Source: Butyrivibrio sp. MC2021 (GTDB lineage: Bacteria > Bacillota > Clostridia > Lachnospirales > Lachnospiraceae). Taken from it: 64,000 nucleotides of DNA. The stretch spans positions 1 to 64,000 of the forward strand of contig NZ_JHXX01000010.1 of the NCBI RefSeq assembly GCF_000621605.1, in the 5' to 3' direction. Numbering within the stretch: the stretch's first letter is position 1; each line of letters begins with the position of its first letter. Of the stretch, positions 1 to 8,568 are shown piece by piece. The notes beneath the pieces are model-generated. The model saw only the letters and a program-made list of their open reading frames with translations. It did no database searches and had not been told where the DNA came from. Position numbers and translations under genes: made by a program.

Positions 1-167
1 TTATCAGCACCTGCAATCATAGGGAACAACATGGTTTGTTCAAAAGAGATTTTCTTTTTTCTGGTAAAATCAGAAGCTGGATTGGTCAGAAACTCATCCC
101 TTCGCTCCAACAAGAATGAAAAGACAGAGAAAAGATTTTTGTGTATTTCAGTAACAGTAAATGGCAT
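1..167 (-). CDS. IS4-like transposase, N-terminal part, cut by the window edge
   Basis: The minus strand reads from an ATG at 165-167, after a GGAGGTGC ribosome binding site, into an open frame that runs off the left edge. About 55 residues are visible. The stretches SFLLERRDEFL, DFTRKRKISFEQ and MLFPMIAG resemble, from memory, the N-termini of clostridial IS4-family DDE transposases; this part lies before the catalytic DDE residues, so activity cannot be judged. The neighbouring 170-400 would be the outer end of the insertion sequence plus non-coding DNA. The family assignment rests on recall and should be confirmed by homology search. Confidence 0.6.
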   Translation of the reverse strand, partial: MPFTVTEIHKNLFSVFSFLLERRDEFLTNPASDFTRKKKISFEQTMLFPMIAGAD

Positions 168-251
168 GCCAGCACCTCCATAAAAATGTCTTATAATCAA
201 GGCGCGACAACATTTTTTGGCTGACTTGTCAAGCATTTTTTACCGAAAAAT

Positions 252-285
252 GCAAAAAAATCAGATGGTATTTCACCTCTGATTT
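252..285 (-). terminator. Rho-independent terminator-like hairpin
   Basis: AAATCAGA (258-265) pairs with TCTGATTT (278-285) around a 12-nt loop. On the minus strand the stem is followed by a run of T (complement of 254-260). It would end transcription coming from the sigma-factor operon, or protect the transposase gene from read-through. Confidence 0.5.
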
Positions 286-334
286 GTGATAGATATTTAA
301 TTTGTAAAGTGACGGAGCTTATCTAAATGACATT

Positions 335-386
335 GGGACGGGGTTGTAGGGCCATTTTTTCAAAAATGACCCTACAACCCCGTCCC
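335..386. repeat. REP-like palindrome with GGGACGGGG arms
   Basis: A perfect 17-bp stem pairs 335-351 with 370-386, and a further 6 bp pair inside it (353-358 with 363-368). The arms begin GGGACGGGG. Short GGGGACGGGG-tagged palindromes of this sort are known as REP-like elements, often linked to REP-associated tyrosine transposases. A related tag occurs at 62276-62306. The hairpin sits just past the stop of the gene at 410 and could also act as a transcript end. Confidence 0.55.
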
Positions 387-409
387 CCAGGTCCGTTTCC
401 CATATTTGT

Positions 410-697
410 TTAGACTATATACTGCATACACAAATCTGCGCAGGCCATTCCCATGGCAAAGAAGGCCACAAGGAACATCAGCACAATGGCTCCTTTGTCG
501 TAGACTATAGTCTCCTTGGCGAAGTTGGATAGAAGAACTTCGATGCCGAGGCAGATGAGGATCAAAGGCCAGAACTTGAATATGGTTGTATAGCTCAAGG
601 CTGAATAGAAAAGATGAATGATAAAAAGCACTCCGAAGGCAATAAAGCTGATGCCTGTGGTTATGGTGCCGACTCTGTGAGTTCTTACAGTTTCCAT
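410..697 (-). CDS. Small membrane protein of the sigma-factor operon
   Basis: This is the last gene of the operon and encodes about 95 residues. The start was placed at the ATG at 695-697, because AGGAGG lies just upstream; the frame itself stays open further upstream into the previous gene. Two or three hydrophobic helices are visible (GISFIAFGVLFIIHLF, FWPLILICLGIEVLL, VLMFLVAFFAMGMACA). The pattern resembles the LiaI/DUF5668-type membrane proteins that sit in cell-envelope stress operons, but I did not recognise it with certainty. One base separates it from the preceding gene's stop, so it is probably translated from the same message. Confidence 0.6.
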   Translation of the reverse strand: METVRTHRVGTITTGISFIAFGVLFIIHLFYSALSYTTIFKFWPLILICLGIEVLLSNFAKETIVYDKGAIVLMFLVAFFAMGMACADLCMQYIV

Positions 698-698
698 A

Positions 699-1313
699 TC
701 AGGCCTCCTTTGTTTCCTGGGGATTCTCAGGGGTCTCGGGCTTCTTGGGAAGCTCTGCGATGAGCTTTCCGTCGTAGTCAAAGGTGGCAGTGATCTCTTT
801 TTTCCTGCCCTGGATCATCTTCACGCCGAGTACAATAAGAAGGATGGCAATGGCAACCTGCGGTACTTCCCTAAGGAAAGGATAGATATCATCCCAGTAA
901 GCCTCGGGAATAAGGCGAACCATGGCGTCAAAGAAGTAGTTCCAGAGCTGTGCCACACCAATAATGATCAGAATGGCTGCAATCCACTTTTTTACAGTGT
1001 CGGAAGGAATGCGGAAGGAAAGGCTCTTCACATCACCGAGCTCATCCCATACACATCTGTCTTCCATGGCATAAAACTCTTCGTCGGGCATTCCCGCATA
1101 GTTTCTGGCATGGAAGAAGCCGTAGAACCACACAATAACTCCCACCACTGACAAAAATTCAAAGGAGCTCAAGAACACCATGGGAGCAAAGGATAAGAAA
1201 AACAGTGCCATCAGCGTGAGGCCGTTTTTCATAAAGCCCATGTACATCTCAGCCGCTCCGGGCAGGAATGAAAATATAAAGGTAAAAAACTTACTTTTTC
1301 TTCTCTGTTTCAT
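699..1313 (-). CDS. Multi-pass membrane protein of the sigma-factor operon
   Basis: A protein of 204 residues. A basic N-terminus (KQRRKSK) is followed by an opening like TM2-domain proteins (FLPGAAEMYMGFMKNG), two more helices near residues 32-66, a helix near 109-126 (WIAAILIIIGVAQLW) and one near 150-166. The C-terminus is cytoplasmic-looking, charged and Pro/Glu-rich. It lies between an anti-sigma-like gene (17 bp upstream) and another small membrane protein, which suggests a sensing or envelope role in the sigma-factor circuit. No catalytic motif is visible and the exact function is unknown. Confidence 0.6.
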   Translation of the reverse strand: MKQRRKSKFFTFIFSFLPGAAEMYMGFMKNGLTLMALFFLSFAPMVFLSSFEFLSVVGVIVWFYGFFHARNYAGMPDEEFYAMEDRCVWDELGDVKSLSFRIPSDTVKKWIAAILIIIGVAQLWNYFFDAMVRLIPEAYWDDIYPFLREVPQVAIAILLIVLGVKMIQGRKKEITATFDYDGKLIAELPKKPETPENPQETKEA

Positions 1314-1330
1314 AATATGTATCCTCCGTT

Positions 1331-1732
1331 TTACTCAAATAAATCATCTATATATGAATCAAAATACTTTTTCGCCTCTTCAAAATAGGTCTTGTCCCTC
1401 TCGGAAATAACTTCCTCCCTGGTCGGGGTCTGCCTGTTTCCCAGGACCGCCTCTCTTGAAGGCACATCTTTTCTCTGCCGGTAGGCCTCTTTCGGGGTAT
1501 AGGCGGGAATGGAAGGAACTATGGCAAGTAAAATGATGGCTGCTGCCACACCAAAGCCGACTCTCACGCAGTAGGCCGCAAAGCTCAGGGTCTTTTTCTT
1601 CTGTCTTTCAACCAGTGTGTAGATGACCTTGTCTTCAAGATCGGCGGGGGCTTCATAGAGGCCTTCGTCTTCCACACCAGCTATCAGCTTGTTCAGTTCT
1701 TCGTCGCTGAGATAATGGATCTTGTCGCTCAT
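1331..1732 (-). CDS. Probable anti-sigma factor, single-pass membrane protein
   Basis: 133 residues. The N-terminal half is acidic and helical (LSDEELNKLIAGVEDEG). One transmembrane helix follows around residues 53-72 (VRVGFGVAAAIILLAIVPSIP), then a charged extracytoplasmic tail. Its start overlaps the stop of the sigma-factor gene by 4 bp, the usual arrangement for an ECF sigma factor and its membrane anti-sigma factor. The zinc-binding HxxxCxxC motif of classical ZAS anti-sigma factors is absent. The call is therefore based on topology and position, not on a recognised domain. Confidence 0.6.
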   Translation of the reverse strand: MSDKIHYLSDEELNKLIAGVEDEGLYEAPADLEDKVIYTLVERQKKKTLSFAAYCVRVGFGVAAAIILLAIVPSIPAYTPKEAYRQRKDVPSREAVLGNRQTPTREEVISERDKTYFEEAKKYFDSYIDDLFE

Positions 1733-2253
1733 GATATCAGTTCCTCCTTCCTTATTTTTTTCTTTAGCATTTCTCGTGCTCTGTAAATATGGGATTGTAC
1801 CGTCTTTAGCGGCGCGTCGGTCTGCTGTGATATCTCCCTGGCAGTCATCCCCCGGTCAAAATAGAGTATCGCCGGCGTTTTATAGGGTTCCGGCAGTTCG
1901 CTGCAGCTTTTCCGGAGCCTTTCCATGGTGTCTGCCGCCACCAGCTGTTCCAGGGGTCCGTCCCTGCTTGTGGTGGGATCCTCGGGCATCTCTTCCTCTG
2001 CGGTGGCCACCGCCCGCCTTTCCGCTGCCCTCAGGTAATCTACGCATTTGTTGCCGGCAATCCTGCAAAGCCAGGCCTTCTCAGATTGTCCGTCAAACTC
2101 AGAAAGGTGCTGATATGCTGAAATGAAGGTTTCCTGGGTGATATCCTCCGCGGTAAAATAATCGCCTGTCATTTTCAGACATACAGAGAAAACCAGATCT
2201 TTGTATCTGCTCATCAGCTCTATTAACTTTTCCTTAGAATCTGTTTTCCCCAC
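1729..2253 (-). CDS. ECF-type RNA polymerase sigma factor (SigW-like)
   Basis: 174 residues with a GTG start at 2251-2253 and GAGAGG upstream. Region 2 is clear near residues 20-55 (YFTAEDITQETFISAYQ). Region 4 is clear near 118-165, with the helix-turn-helix REISQQTDAPLKTVQSHIYR. Between them is an acidic linker. ECF sigma factors direct RNA polymerase to stress promoters and are usually held at the membrane by a co-transcribed anti-sigma factor; the next gene fits that role. It is the first gene of a four-gene operon that ends at 410. Confidence 0.9.
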   Translation of the reverse strand: MGKTDSKEKLIELMSRYKDLVFSVCLKMTGDYFTAEDITQETFISAYQHLSEFDGQSEKAWLCRIAGNKCVDYLRAAERRAVATAEEEMPEDPTTSRDGPLEQLVAADTMERLRKSCSELPEPYKTPAILYFDRGMTAREISQQTDAPLKTVQSHIYRAREMLKKKIRKEELIS

Positions 2254-2332
2254 TGTATTTTCCTCTCTTCATTTAATATAACGAAATACAGATAAGAAAG
2301 TCTGCAAAATTTTTAAAAAAAATTTTTATCCT

Positions 2333-2366
2333 AAAAAAAGTGCCTGCCCAAAAGGACAGACACTTT
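2333..2366 (-). terminator. Rho-independent terminator after the GH51 gene
   Basis: AAGTG..CTG..CC and GG.CAG.CACTT arms flank a short A-rich loop. The two imperfect positions are G-U pairs if read on the minus strand. The minus strand continues into seven T. It lies about 20 bp after the stop of the arabinofuranosidase gene. Confidence 0.75.
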
Positions 2367-2384
2367 AATGTTCTAAGAAATATA

Positions 2385-3893
2385 TCAGATCTCAATCTCA
2401 AGATGAAGTACGCTGCTGGCAGGGATTGTAAGTCTGCCCTCAGACTTGCCCTCGAGCCTTATGTCATCGAAGGCCTTAACTGTTACAACATCAGGATTCT
2501 CAAAGGTGTTGTGAAGGTGGATCTCACCTCCCACGATCTCGCCCTTGATGGACTTGATCTCTGTATCTGTGAGGCTGAGGCCGATCTCGTAGCTCTCTGT
2601 TGCGGAGAGGTTGGTCACTGTTGCGTGAATCTTGCCGTCCTTGCCAAGGGATACAGACTCTGTCAGGTTAGGAACCTTGAACTCATCCACAAGACCGATC
2701 TCCTTGGTCTCGATGAAGCTCTCAAGGAGCTCTGCGTCCTGATGATGCTTGTACATGTTAAATACATGGTAGGTAGGGGTCTTAACCATTTTGTCCTTAT
2801 CTGTAAGGATCACAGACTGAAGAACGTTGATCATCTGAGCGATGTTGGCCATGATCACCCTGTCACTGTGCTTGTTGAAGATGTTCAGGTTGATACCTGC
2901 AACCAGCGCATCTCTGATGGTGTTCTGCTGGTAGAGGAATCCCGGATTGGTTCCCTCCTCAACATCGTACCAGGTGCCCCACTCATCAACGATGATGCCC
3001 ACCTTGTGGTCCTTGTCATATCTGTCCATAACAGCCTGATGGCCCTTGATAAGAGTCTCCATGAAAAGAGTCTTGCTGAGGGTCTGATACCACATCTTCT
3101 CATCGAAATCTGTGGCAGCGCCCTTCTTCTCCCAGTTCTCGGGAACGGTGTAGTAGTGAAGTGAGATGCCGTCCATGAATCCGTGAACGTTGCCTGGAGC
3201 CTTGTTAAAGCAGGTGCTCATAACGCCCTCTGTCCAGCCGAAATCCCCTGCATTGGCGCCGCAGGCAACCTTGTTGATGTGCTTGCCGGGACGATAATCT
3301 CTTACATAGGTCTGATATCTTCTGTAAAGGCCTGCATAGTACTCCGGAGGCATATTGCCGCCGCAGCCCCAGTTCTCGTTGCCCACTCCGAAGTAGTCAA
3401 CGTCCCAGGCTTCCTTTCTGCCATTGGCTGTGCGCAGGTCTGCCATGGGGGATACGCCCTCAAAGGTCATATACTCAACCCACTCCTGCATCTCCTGAAC
3501 GGTGCCGCTACCCACGTTACCGTTAACATAAGTCTTGCAGCCCAGCTGTCTGCAGAGTTCCATAAACTCATGGGTTCCGAAGCTGTTATCCTCTACAACT
3601 CCGCCCCAGTGAGTGTTGATCATCTTTTTACGATTCTCCTTGGGACCAATGCCGTCCTTCCAGTGATACTCGTCGGCAAAGCATCCGCCGGGCCAGCGAA
3701 GTACAGGAACCTTGAGCTCCTTAAGGGCCTCCAGCACATCCTTTCTCATGCCGTTAACATTTTCTATCTCAGAATTCTCGCCAACATAAAGTCCCTCGTA
3801 GATTCCTCTTCCAAGGTGCTCGGAAAAATGTCCCTGGATCTCGGGATTGATGTGGCTCTTCTTGTTTGAAGGGTTGATACAAAGCTTATACAT
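2385..3893 (-). CDS. abfA: GH51 alpha-L-arabinofuranosidase, intracellular
   Basis: 502 residues, the usual size for GH51. It removes terminal alpha-L-arabinose from arabinoxylan and arabinan oligosaccharides. Family landmarks are the N-terminal FSEHLGRGIYEG, VLRWPGGCFADEYHW, the acid/base Glu173 in GVGNENWGCGG, and the nucleophile Glu304 in IIVDEWGTWY. A beta-sandwich C-terminal domain follows (about 370-500). There is no signal peptide, so it should act on imported oligosaccharides. It stands alone between the sigma operon and the signalling operon, with its own terminator. The start has GGAGAAG upstream. Confidence 0.93.
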   Translation of the reverse strand: MYKLCINPSNKKSHINPEIQGHFSEHLGRGIYEGLYVGENSEIENVNGMRKDVLEALKELKVPVLRWPGGCFADEYHWKDGIGPKENRKKMINTHWGGVVEDNSFGTHEFMELCRQLGCKTYVNGNVGSGTVQEMQEWVEYMTFEGVSPMADLRTANGRKEAWDVDYFGVGNENWGCGGNMPPEYYAGLYRRYQTYVRDYRPGKHINKVACGANAGDFGWTEGVMSTCFNKAPGNVHGFMDGISLHYYTVPENWEKKGAATDFDEKMWYQTLSKTLFMETLIKGHQAVMDRYDKDHKVGIIVDEWGTWYDVEEGTNPGFLYQQNTIRDALVAGINLNIFNKHSDRVIMANIAQMINVLQSVILTDKDKMVKTPTYHVFNMYKHHQDAELLESFIETKEIGLVDEFKVPNLTESVSLGKDGKIHATVTNLSATESYEIGLSLTDTEIKSIKGEIVGGEIHLHNTFENPDVVTVKAFDDIRLEGKSEGRLTIPASSVLHLEIEI

Positions 3894-3974
3894 GGCTTCT
3901 CCTTTTTTTGTCAGATTAAACGATAAACATCACTAAAATCAGCATACTATAAACCCATGCATACATCAACCACT

Positions 3975-4748
3975 CTAATATTTTGAAACATTTTCCAGCT
4001 TTTTCTTCTCAAAAAACTCATCTATACTTGCCAGCAGGTCCGCAGGGGGCATGGTCTTAAGTAGATACCCCTCAGGCTTAAACTTAAGAACCTGCATAAC
4101 GCTCTCTTTGTCGCTTTTGACCGTAAGGAACATGACCGGGATGTTGCTGGTGGAGGATTCGCTCCGGAGCATCTCCAGGACCTTGGGCCCTGTGGTCACC
4201 GGCATCTCATAGTCAAGAAGAATGAGGTCCACCCTGTTCTTGGCAAGGAAAGTGATGGCCGCCACGCCGGAATTGACCATGAAGACCTGATAGTGGTCCG
4301 ATAGCCAGGACTTGATGGTCCTAAGCATGGTTCCGTCGTCGTCCACCACAAGGATCTTCTTTTTCTGAAGACGCTCGTCCTCCTTGGCCACGACCTCCAT
4401 CATCTGTACCCCAAGCTGCTTCACGTTGACAGGCCGCTCAAACACCGCAGCCACACGCTCTCTGGGGACGTTGGTAAAAATCTTGGTGATATCGTCATGG
4501 GATCCGATTATGCTTATGGATATGTCATCCTCAACGACCTTGTCCTTGATGTACACAAAGACGTCCTTCATGTCCTCCGGTTCGTCCACATAGAAAAGAA
4601 AAACCGGGGGCCTGTTCTCTATTCTCTCTATTGCGGTGACGTCAGGCTCAGTCTTGATAACCTCAAAGCCGCTGGCCTTAAGCTCATTGGCGATTGAGGT
4701 GACCATAAAGCTTTTTCCGCTTCCGATAAGTAAAATTCTGGTCTCCAT
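3975..4748 (-). CDS. Response-regulator protein with pseudo-receiver and receiver domains
   Basis: 257 residues. Residues about 3-120 fold-match a receiver but lack the acidic pocket. Residues about 130-250 form a true receiver, with VVDDD at 134-138, the phospho-acceptor Asp179 in LILLDYEMP, a Thr in FLTVKSD and a Lys in YLLKTMPP. There is no DNA-binding output domain. It ends the operon led by the LytTR regulator and hybrid kinase (24 bp from the kinase gene), so it probably takes phosphate from the kinase's Hpt domain. A clear paralogue lies at 62306-63103 beside another Hpt protein. Output partner unknown. Confidence 0.85.
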   Translation of the reverse strand: METRILLIGSGKSFMVTSIANELKASGFEVIKTEPDVTAIERIENRPPVFLFYVDEPEDMKDVFVYIKDKVVEDDISISIIGSHDDITKIFTNVPRERVAAVFERPVNVKQLGVQMMEVVAKEDERLQKKKILVVDDDGTMLRTIKSWLSDHYQVFMVNSGVAAITFLAKNRVDLILLDYEMPVTTGPKVLEMLRSESSTSNIPVMFLTVKSDKESVMQVLKFKPEGYLLKTMPPADLLASIDEFFEKKKLENVSKY

Positions 4749-4771
4749 AGATTATCCCTCTCTAATCTAGT

Positions 4772-7700
4772 TTACAATATTTCAAGCAAGCCGTCACGGT
4801 CAACCGCAGATATTAATTCCTTTACTTTTAGGTATTTCTCTTTATACTCAGCGGGGATCCTGTACCGGGACAGCATTTCCATGATGCCGTCAGCGGTGTC
4901 AAAATCATAGGCATCCAGGAGCTCCTTCATATCCCTGAAGGCACTGAGTAGCTGATCTGCCGGTATCTCCGGAAGTTCCTCCTCAGAAGGTCCCTGATCC
5001 GCTGCTGCCAGCTTCTCCTTATAACTTCGGAAAAGAGAAAGAAGCTCCGGAGTCTTCTCCTTTATCTCCGCTTCATCCTCTGCATTGCCGCAGTCCTCCA
5101 GGTGTCCTGCCATTTTCGACAGCTCCATGGCACCGATAAGCCTTGAGGAGCTCTTAAGAGCATGGACAAAAACCGTGAAGTTCCTGAAATCCTTATCCGC
5201 AGCGTACTTTTCTATGGCATCGGCCTTGGAGTCTATGGTGGTGAGATACTCTTTTACCACATTCTCAAGAACTTCGATGCTGCCGCAGTTCTTAAGAGCT
5301 TCCCTAAAGTCAACTCCCTCTATATTCCTAAGATAGGAATCCTCCGGTATTCCTGCTGCCGGATCATCACTGCTATTCTCAGCACTTTCGGCGCCGGCCT
5401 CAGATTCCTCCACAACCTGAACCTTCTCCTCCGGCAGATATTTCCTAAGCATATCCTCCAGCAAAAGACCGTTCACCGGCTTGGACAGATAGTCGTCAAA
5501 ACCGGCTTCCATGTATATTTCCCTGGCCCCCGAAACCGCATTGGCAGTAAGGGCAATGGTGGGAACGCCCTTGCACAGATTCCCCTCCAGAGTCTTCATG
5601 GCTTCCAGGGTCTCTATTCCGTCCATCTCGGGCATTCTGTGATCTATGAAAATAGCGTCATAGCGCTTCTTTGTCACCTTCTCCAGGGTCTCTTTGCCGC
5701 TCTCCGCAGTATCCACCTTGATTTTGGTGGTCTTAAGAAGTCCCTTTATTACAGTGAGATTCATGACAGTGTCATCCACTACCAGAATCTCAGCTTCAGG
5801 GGCTCTGAAGGTCTCGTGATACTTCTCGGCGGTCTGAAGGAATTCCTTGTACCTTTCCTTGAAATTTCCGATCTCTTCCCAGGAAACCACCTGCTGCTTA
5901 ACTTCAAAGGAAAAATCGGAGCCCTCTCCGTAGACGCTTTTTACCACAAGCTTGGTATCCATAAGGGCCAGGAGCTTCTTTACAATGCTCATGCCAAGGC
6001 CCGTACCCTCAATGGTGCGGTTCCTGATCTCCTCGATCCTCTCAAAAGGTGAAAAAAGCTTCTCTAAATCCTCTTCCTTTATGCCTATGCCTGTGTCCAC
6101 AACCCTGAAGCCCAGCATGATATGATCATCGTCCGCCCTGCGATAGGTCACATTCAGGGTAACTGTGCCTTTCTCCGTGTACTTCACCGCATTGGTCAGG
6201 ATATTGGTGACGCACTGCTTGATCCTGACCTCATCTCCGATAAGCTGAACAGGAATGGTCTCATCAATGTTAGTTTCCAGCTCAAGCCCCTTATCCGCCG
6301 CCTTGGCTGCCACAAGATTGATCAGGTCATTTATAGTGGAGCCGAGATGGTACTGCACCGGCAAAATATCCATTTTCCCCGCCTCGATCTTGGAGAAATC
6401 CAGAATATCATTGACTATTCCAAGAAGGGAATTGCCGGCACTTTTAACATTTGCCGCATACTCCAGAATCTGGGGATCCGTAGACTCCCTAAGGATCATC
6501 TCATTCATGCCAAGCACTGCATTTATAGGTGTCCTTATCTCATGGGACATATTGGACAAAAAGCTGGATTTGGCCTCACTGGAGCGCTTGGCTACCTCCA
6601 GTTCCTTCTCCATCTCCTGCTTCTCATTTATCCTTCCGATGTAATCCTCAACGGCATGAACAGTGGCCTTCATGGCCTCGCTGACAATTGCGATCTCATC
6701 TCTTGTGTTAACCACAATACTGTCAACCTTACGACCAACCTCAAGCTTACTCTCATCATCAGCGTTGGCGTATTCATTCATAAAATCCGCCATGACGCCC
6801 AAAGGTCCGCCAATGAATACTTTGGTATTAAAATTGGTAAAGGCTGCTAAAGGAACTCCTACGCATAACAGCAAAAGCATCATCTTAATATCAAAGGATA
6901 ATGCATAGGCATCCATTCGGTATTCCATTTTTTCAAATTGCTTGACGAATTCCTGCTGTTTCGTATCCCCGGAAGACTCTGTTGCCTCTTCTTCCACAGG
7001 CTTAGCGATCATGCCTGGACCTTCCGGGTTAGCAGCGTTCTCAATACCCACGGTATCAAAACGCATCATCATCATATGCTTGATGTCCGGGAAAAGAGCT
7101 ATGATAAATACGGACACGGCAATCCCAAGGATAACTTCAAGAGAAATGATCATGATAGTGATCTTGACGCTGATCCTGGTCTTACGAATCTGCTTTTGAA
7201 TATCGGAATCATCAAGAAAGGCCTTGGTATAAGCAATACCCAAAGGAAACACCACCTTGAATCTGTCAGGTGTTTTTTGGAAATACAGATACAACAGAAA
7301 TGCCGTTCCAAATATAAGTATCACTTCCCTTACCATATAGACTCCGATATTGGCTATGACTGCAATTCTGTAATCATTTTTGATAACAAGCATAAAGCAG
7401 CACATTTCTATTATCGACGTCATAAACAGGGTTGCCGCCGCCGCTATAAGAGTTTTTATCCTGGTTTTAAAGAAATGATACTGGGAAAATAACGAAAAAC
7501 ACAAAGTCGCCACCAGATAAACAGACATGATATAGGCTTTAGATGTTTCAAAAACAAGTGCACAGCCAAAAGAAATCGCAAAAGCGATCATAGATAATAG
7601 GTAGCCATAGAGCCCTCCCATTAAAAGAAAGGGAAGGAGGAAAAATGTAAAATACACTGTTCCACCTGCTTCAATCCTCATAGTTTCTCCGTGGAGAGCA

Positions 7701-7798
7701 TGATAAATACATATAAGGGTAAGCCCAATCCATATGACCAGTCCTGTTAAAAAGACCAGATTTTTCTTGAGCTTATTTACACTGTCCTGATTTTTCAT
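4772..7798 (-). CDS. Hybrid sensor histidine kinase with receiver and Hpt domains
   Basis: 1008 residues. Six or so N-terminal transmembrane helices (residues about 12-170) are followed by a helix at 212-236, an outside loop at 237-300 and a helix at 303-322. A HAMP-like linker and coiled coil precede HisKA with His419 (SNMSHEIRTP). The HATPase has its N box near 532-538, DTGIGI at 568-573 and EGTGLGMSIV at 597-606. The receiver carries Asp719 (IFIDHRMP), and the Hpt domain has His879 (VFVHALKSSS). A further 60-residue helical module ends the protein. The full phosphorelay is thus in one chain. The partners are the genes on either side. Confidence 0.93.
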   Translation of the reverse strand: MKNQDSVNKLKKNLVFLTGLVIWIGLTLICIYHALHGETMRIEAGGTVYFTFFLLPFLLMGGLYGYLLSMIAFAISFGCALVFETSKAYIMSVYLVATLCFSLFSQYHFFKTRIKTLIAAAATLFMTSIIEMCCFMLVIKNDYRIAVIANIGVYMVREVILIFGTAFLLYLYFQKTPDRFKVVFPLGIAYTKAFLDDSDIQKQIRKTRISVKITIMIISLEVILGIAVSVFIIALFPDIKHMMMMRFDTVGIENAANPEGPGMIAKPVEEEATESSGDTKQQEFVKQFEKMEYRMDAYALSFDIKMMLLLLCVGVPLAAFTNFNTKVFIGGPLGVMADFMNEYANADDESKLEVGRKVDSIVVNTRDEIAIVSEAMKATVHAVEDYIGRINEKQEMEKELEVAKRSSEAKSSFLSNMSHEIRTPINAVLGMNEMILRESTDPQILEYAANVKSAGNSLLGIVNDILDFSKIEAGKMDILPVQYHLGSTINDLINLVAAKAADKGLELETNIDETIPVQLIGDEVRIKQCVTNILTNAVKYTEKGTVTLNVTYRRADDDHIMLGFRVVDTGIGIKEEDLEKLFSPFERIEEIRNRTIEGTGLGMSIVKKLLALMDTKLVVKSVYGEGSDFSFEVKQQVVSWEEIGNFKERYKEFLQTAEKYHETFRAPEAEILVVDDTVMNLTVIKGLLKTTKIKVDTAESGKETLEKVTKKRYDAIFIDHRMPEMDGIETLEAMKTLEGNLCKGVPTIALTANAVSGAREIYMEAGFDDYLSKPVNGLLLEDMLRKYLPEEKVQVVEESEAGAESAENSSDDPAAGIPEDSYLRNIEGVDFREALKNCGSIEVLENVVKEYLTTIDSKADAIEKYAADKDFRNFTVFVHALKSSSRLIGAMELSKMAGHLEDCGNAEDEAEIKEKTPELLSLFRSYKEKLAAADQGPSEEELPEIPADQLLSAFRDMKELLDAYDFDTADGIMEMLSRYRIPAEYKEKYLKVKELISAVDRDGLLEIL

Positions 7799-7842
7799 AG
7801 GCCGTCCTTTCTGTCAAAGACCAGCCCCAATACAGCAACATC

Positions 7843-8541
7843 TTAAAATGAGTGCTTGATGATCAGCTCACTTAAGGTCCTGTAGGTTCCTCTTGGAACC
7901 GAAAACTCTTTTCCGTCCTCCATAACCAGTGTGTCCTTGGTAATTCTCAAAACCTTGGTAAGGTTGATAATGCTTTTCACCCCAAGAGCATAAAAATATT
8001 CTTCCGTAAGCTCATCCATGAGCTCCTTTAAGGTACTTCTGACCATATAGGTGTCATTTTCCGTGGCTATCCTCTTGTAATGGTCCTCGGATTCCACGTA
8101 CAGAACATCACCTATGGCAACCTTGCAGACCTGATTGCCGTCCTTTACCGTCAGGAATCTTGTGTCCTCCTTCTGGCAGGCTCTGTCCATGGCATCAAAA
8201 AAGTCCTCTTTAAGGATGGGCTTCTCCAGATAGTGAACCGCATGGATTCTGAAAGCATCCTTGTAAAAGGCATTGGAGGAGGTCATAAAAACTATATGGG
8301 CCTCTTCGTCCTTTTTTCTGATAAGATCGGCAATCTCTATGCCGTTCATCTTGTCGATATAAATATCAAGAAGATAGATGTCATAGTTCTCTTTCTCCAT
8401 GGCACCTAAAAGCTCTATAGACGACATAAACACATCCACCGCAAAGGTGTGCTGTGGATGTGTTTTATTGTAATCTTCTAACAGTGCTGCTGCTTCTTTT
8501 ACGCATTTCTCTTCGTCATCGCATATCGCAACTTTGTACAT
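7843..8541 (-). CDS. LytTR-family response regulator
   Basis: 232 residues. The receiver domain (1-120) has DDE at 8-10, phospho-acceptor Asp59 in IYLLDIYID and Lys in YLEKPI. The LytTR DNA-binding domain covers about 130-228 (IGDVLYVESEDHYKRI, LKELMDEL, RGTYRTLSELI). Such regulators bind direct repeats in promoters and often control peptide signalling or surface functions. It is the first gene of the operon with the hybrid kinase (44 bp downstream), although LytTR regulators more usually pair with HPK10 kinases, so cognate pairing is an inference. Confidence 0.9.
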   Translation of the reverse strand: MYKVAICDDEEKCVKEAAALLEDYNKTHPQHTFAVDVFMSSIELLGAMEKENYDIYLLDIYIDKMNGIEIADLIRKKDEEAHIVFMTSSNAFYKDAFRIHAVHYLEKPILKEDFFDAMDRACQKEDTRFLTVKDGNQVCKVAIGDVLYVESEDHYKRIATENDTYMVRSTLKELMDELTEEYFYALGVKSIINLTKVLRITKDTLVMEDGKEFSVPRGTYRTLSELIIKHSF

Positions 8542-8568
8542 TTGTCCCCCAACCGACGCTCCCCCGGG

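Noticed and set aside
2340-3869. Long plus-strand frames opposite the GH51 gene, and similar frames opposite other genes (for example 34458-35765)
   Set aside because: They mirror strongly conserved enzymes on the minus strand, have no ribosome binding sites, and encode no recognisable domains.
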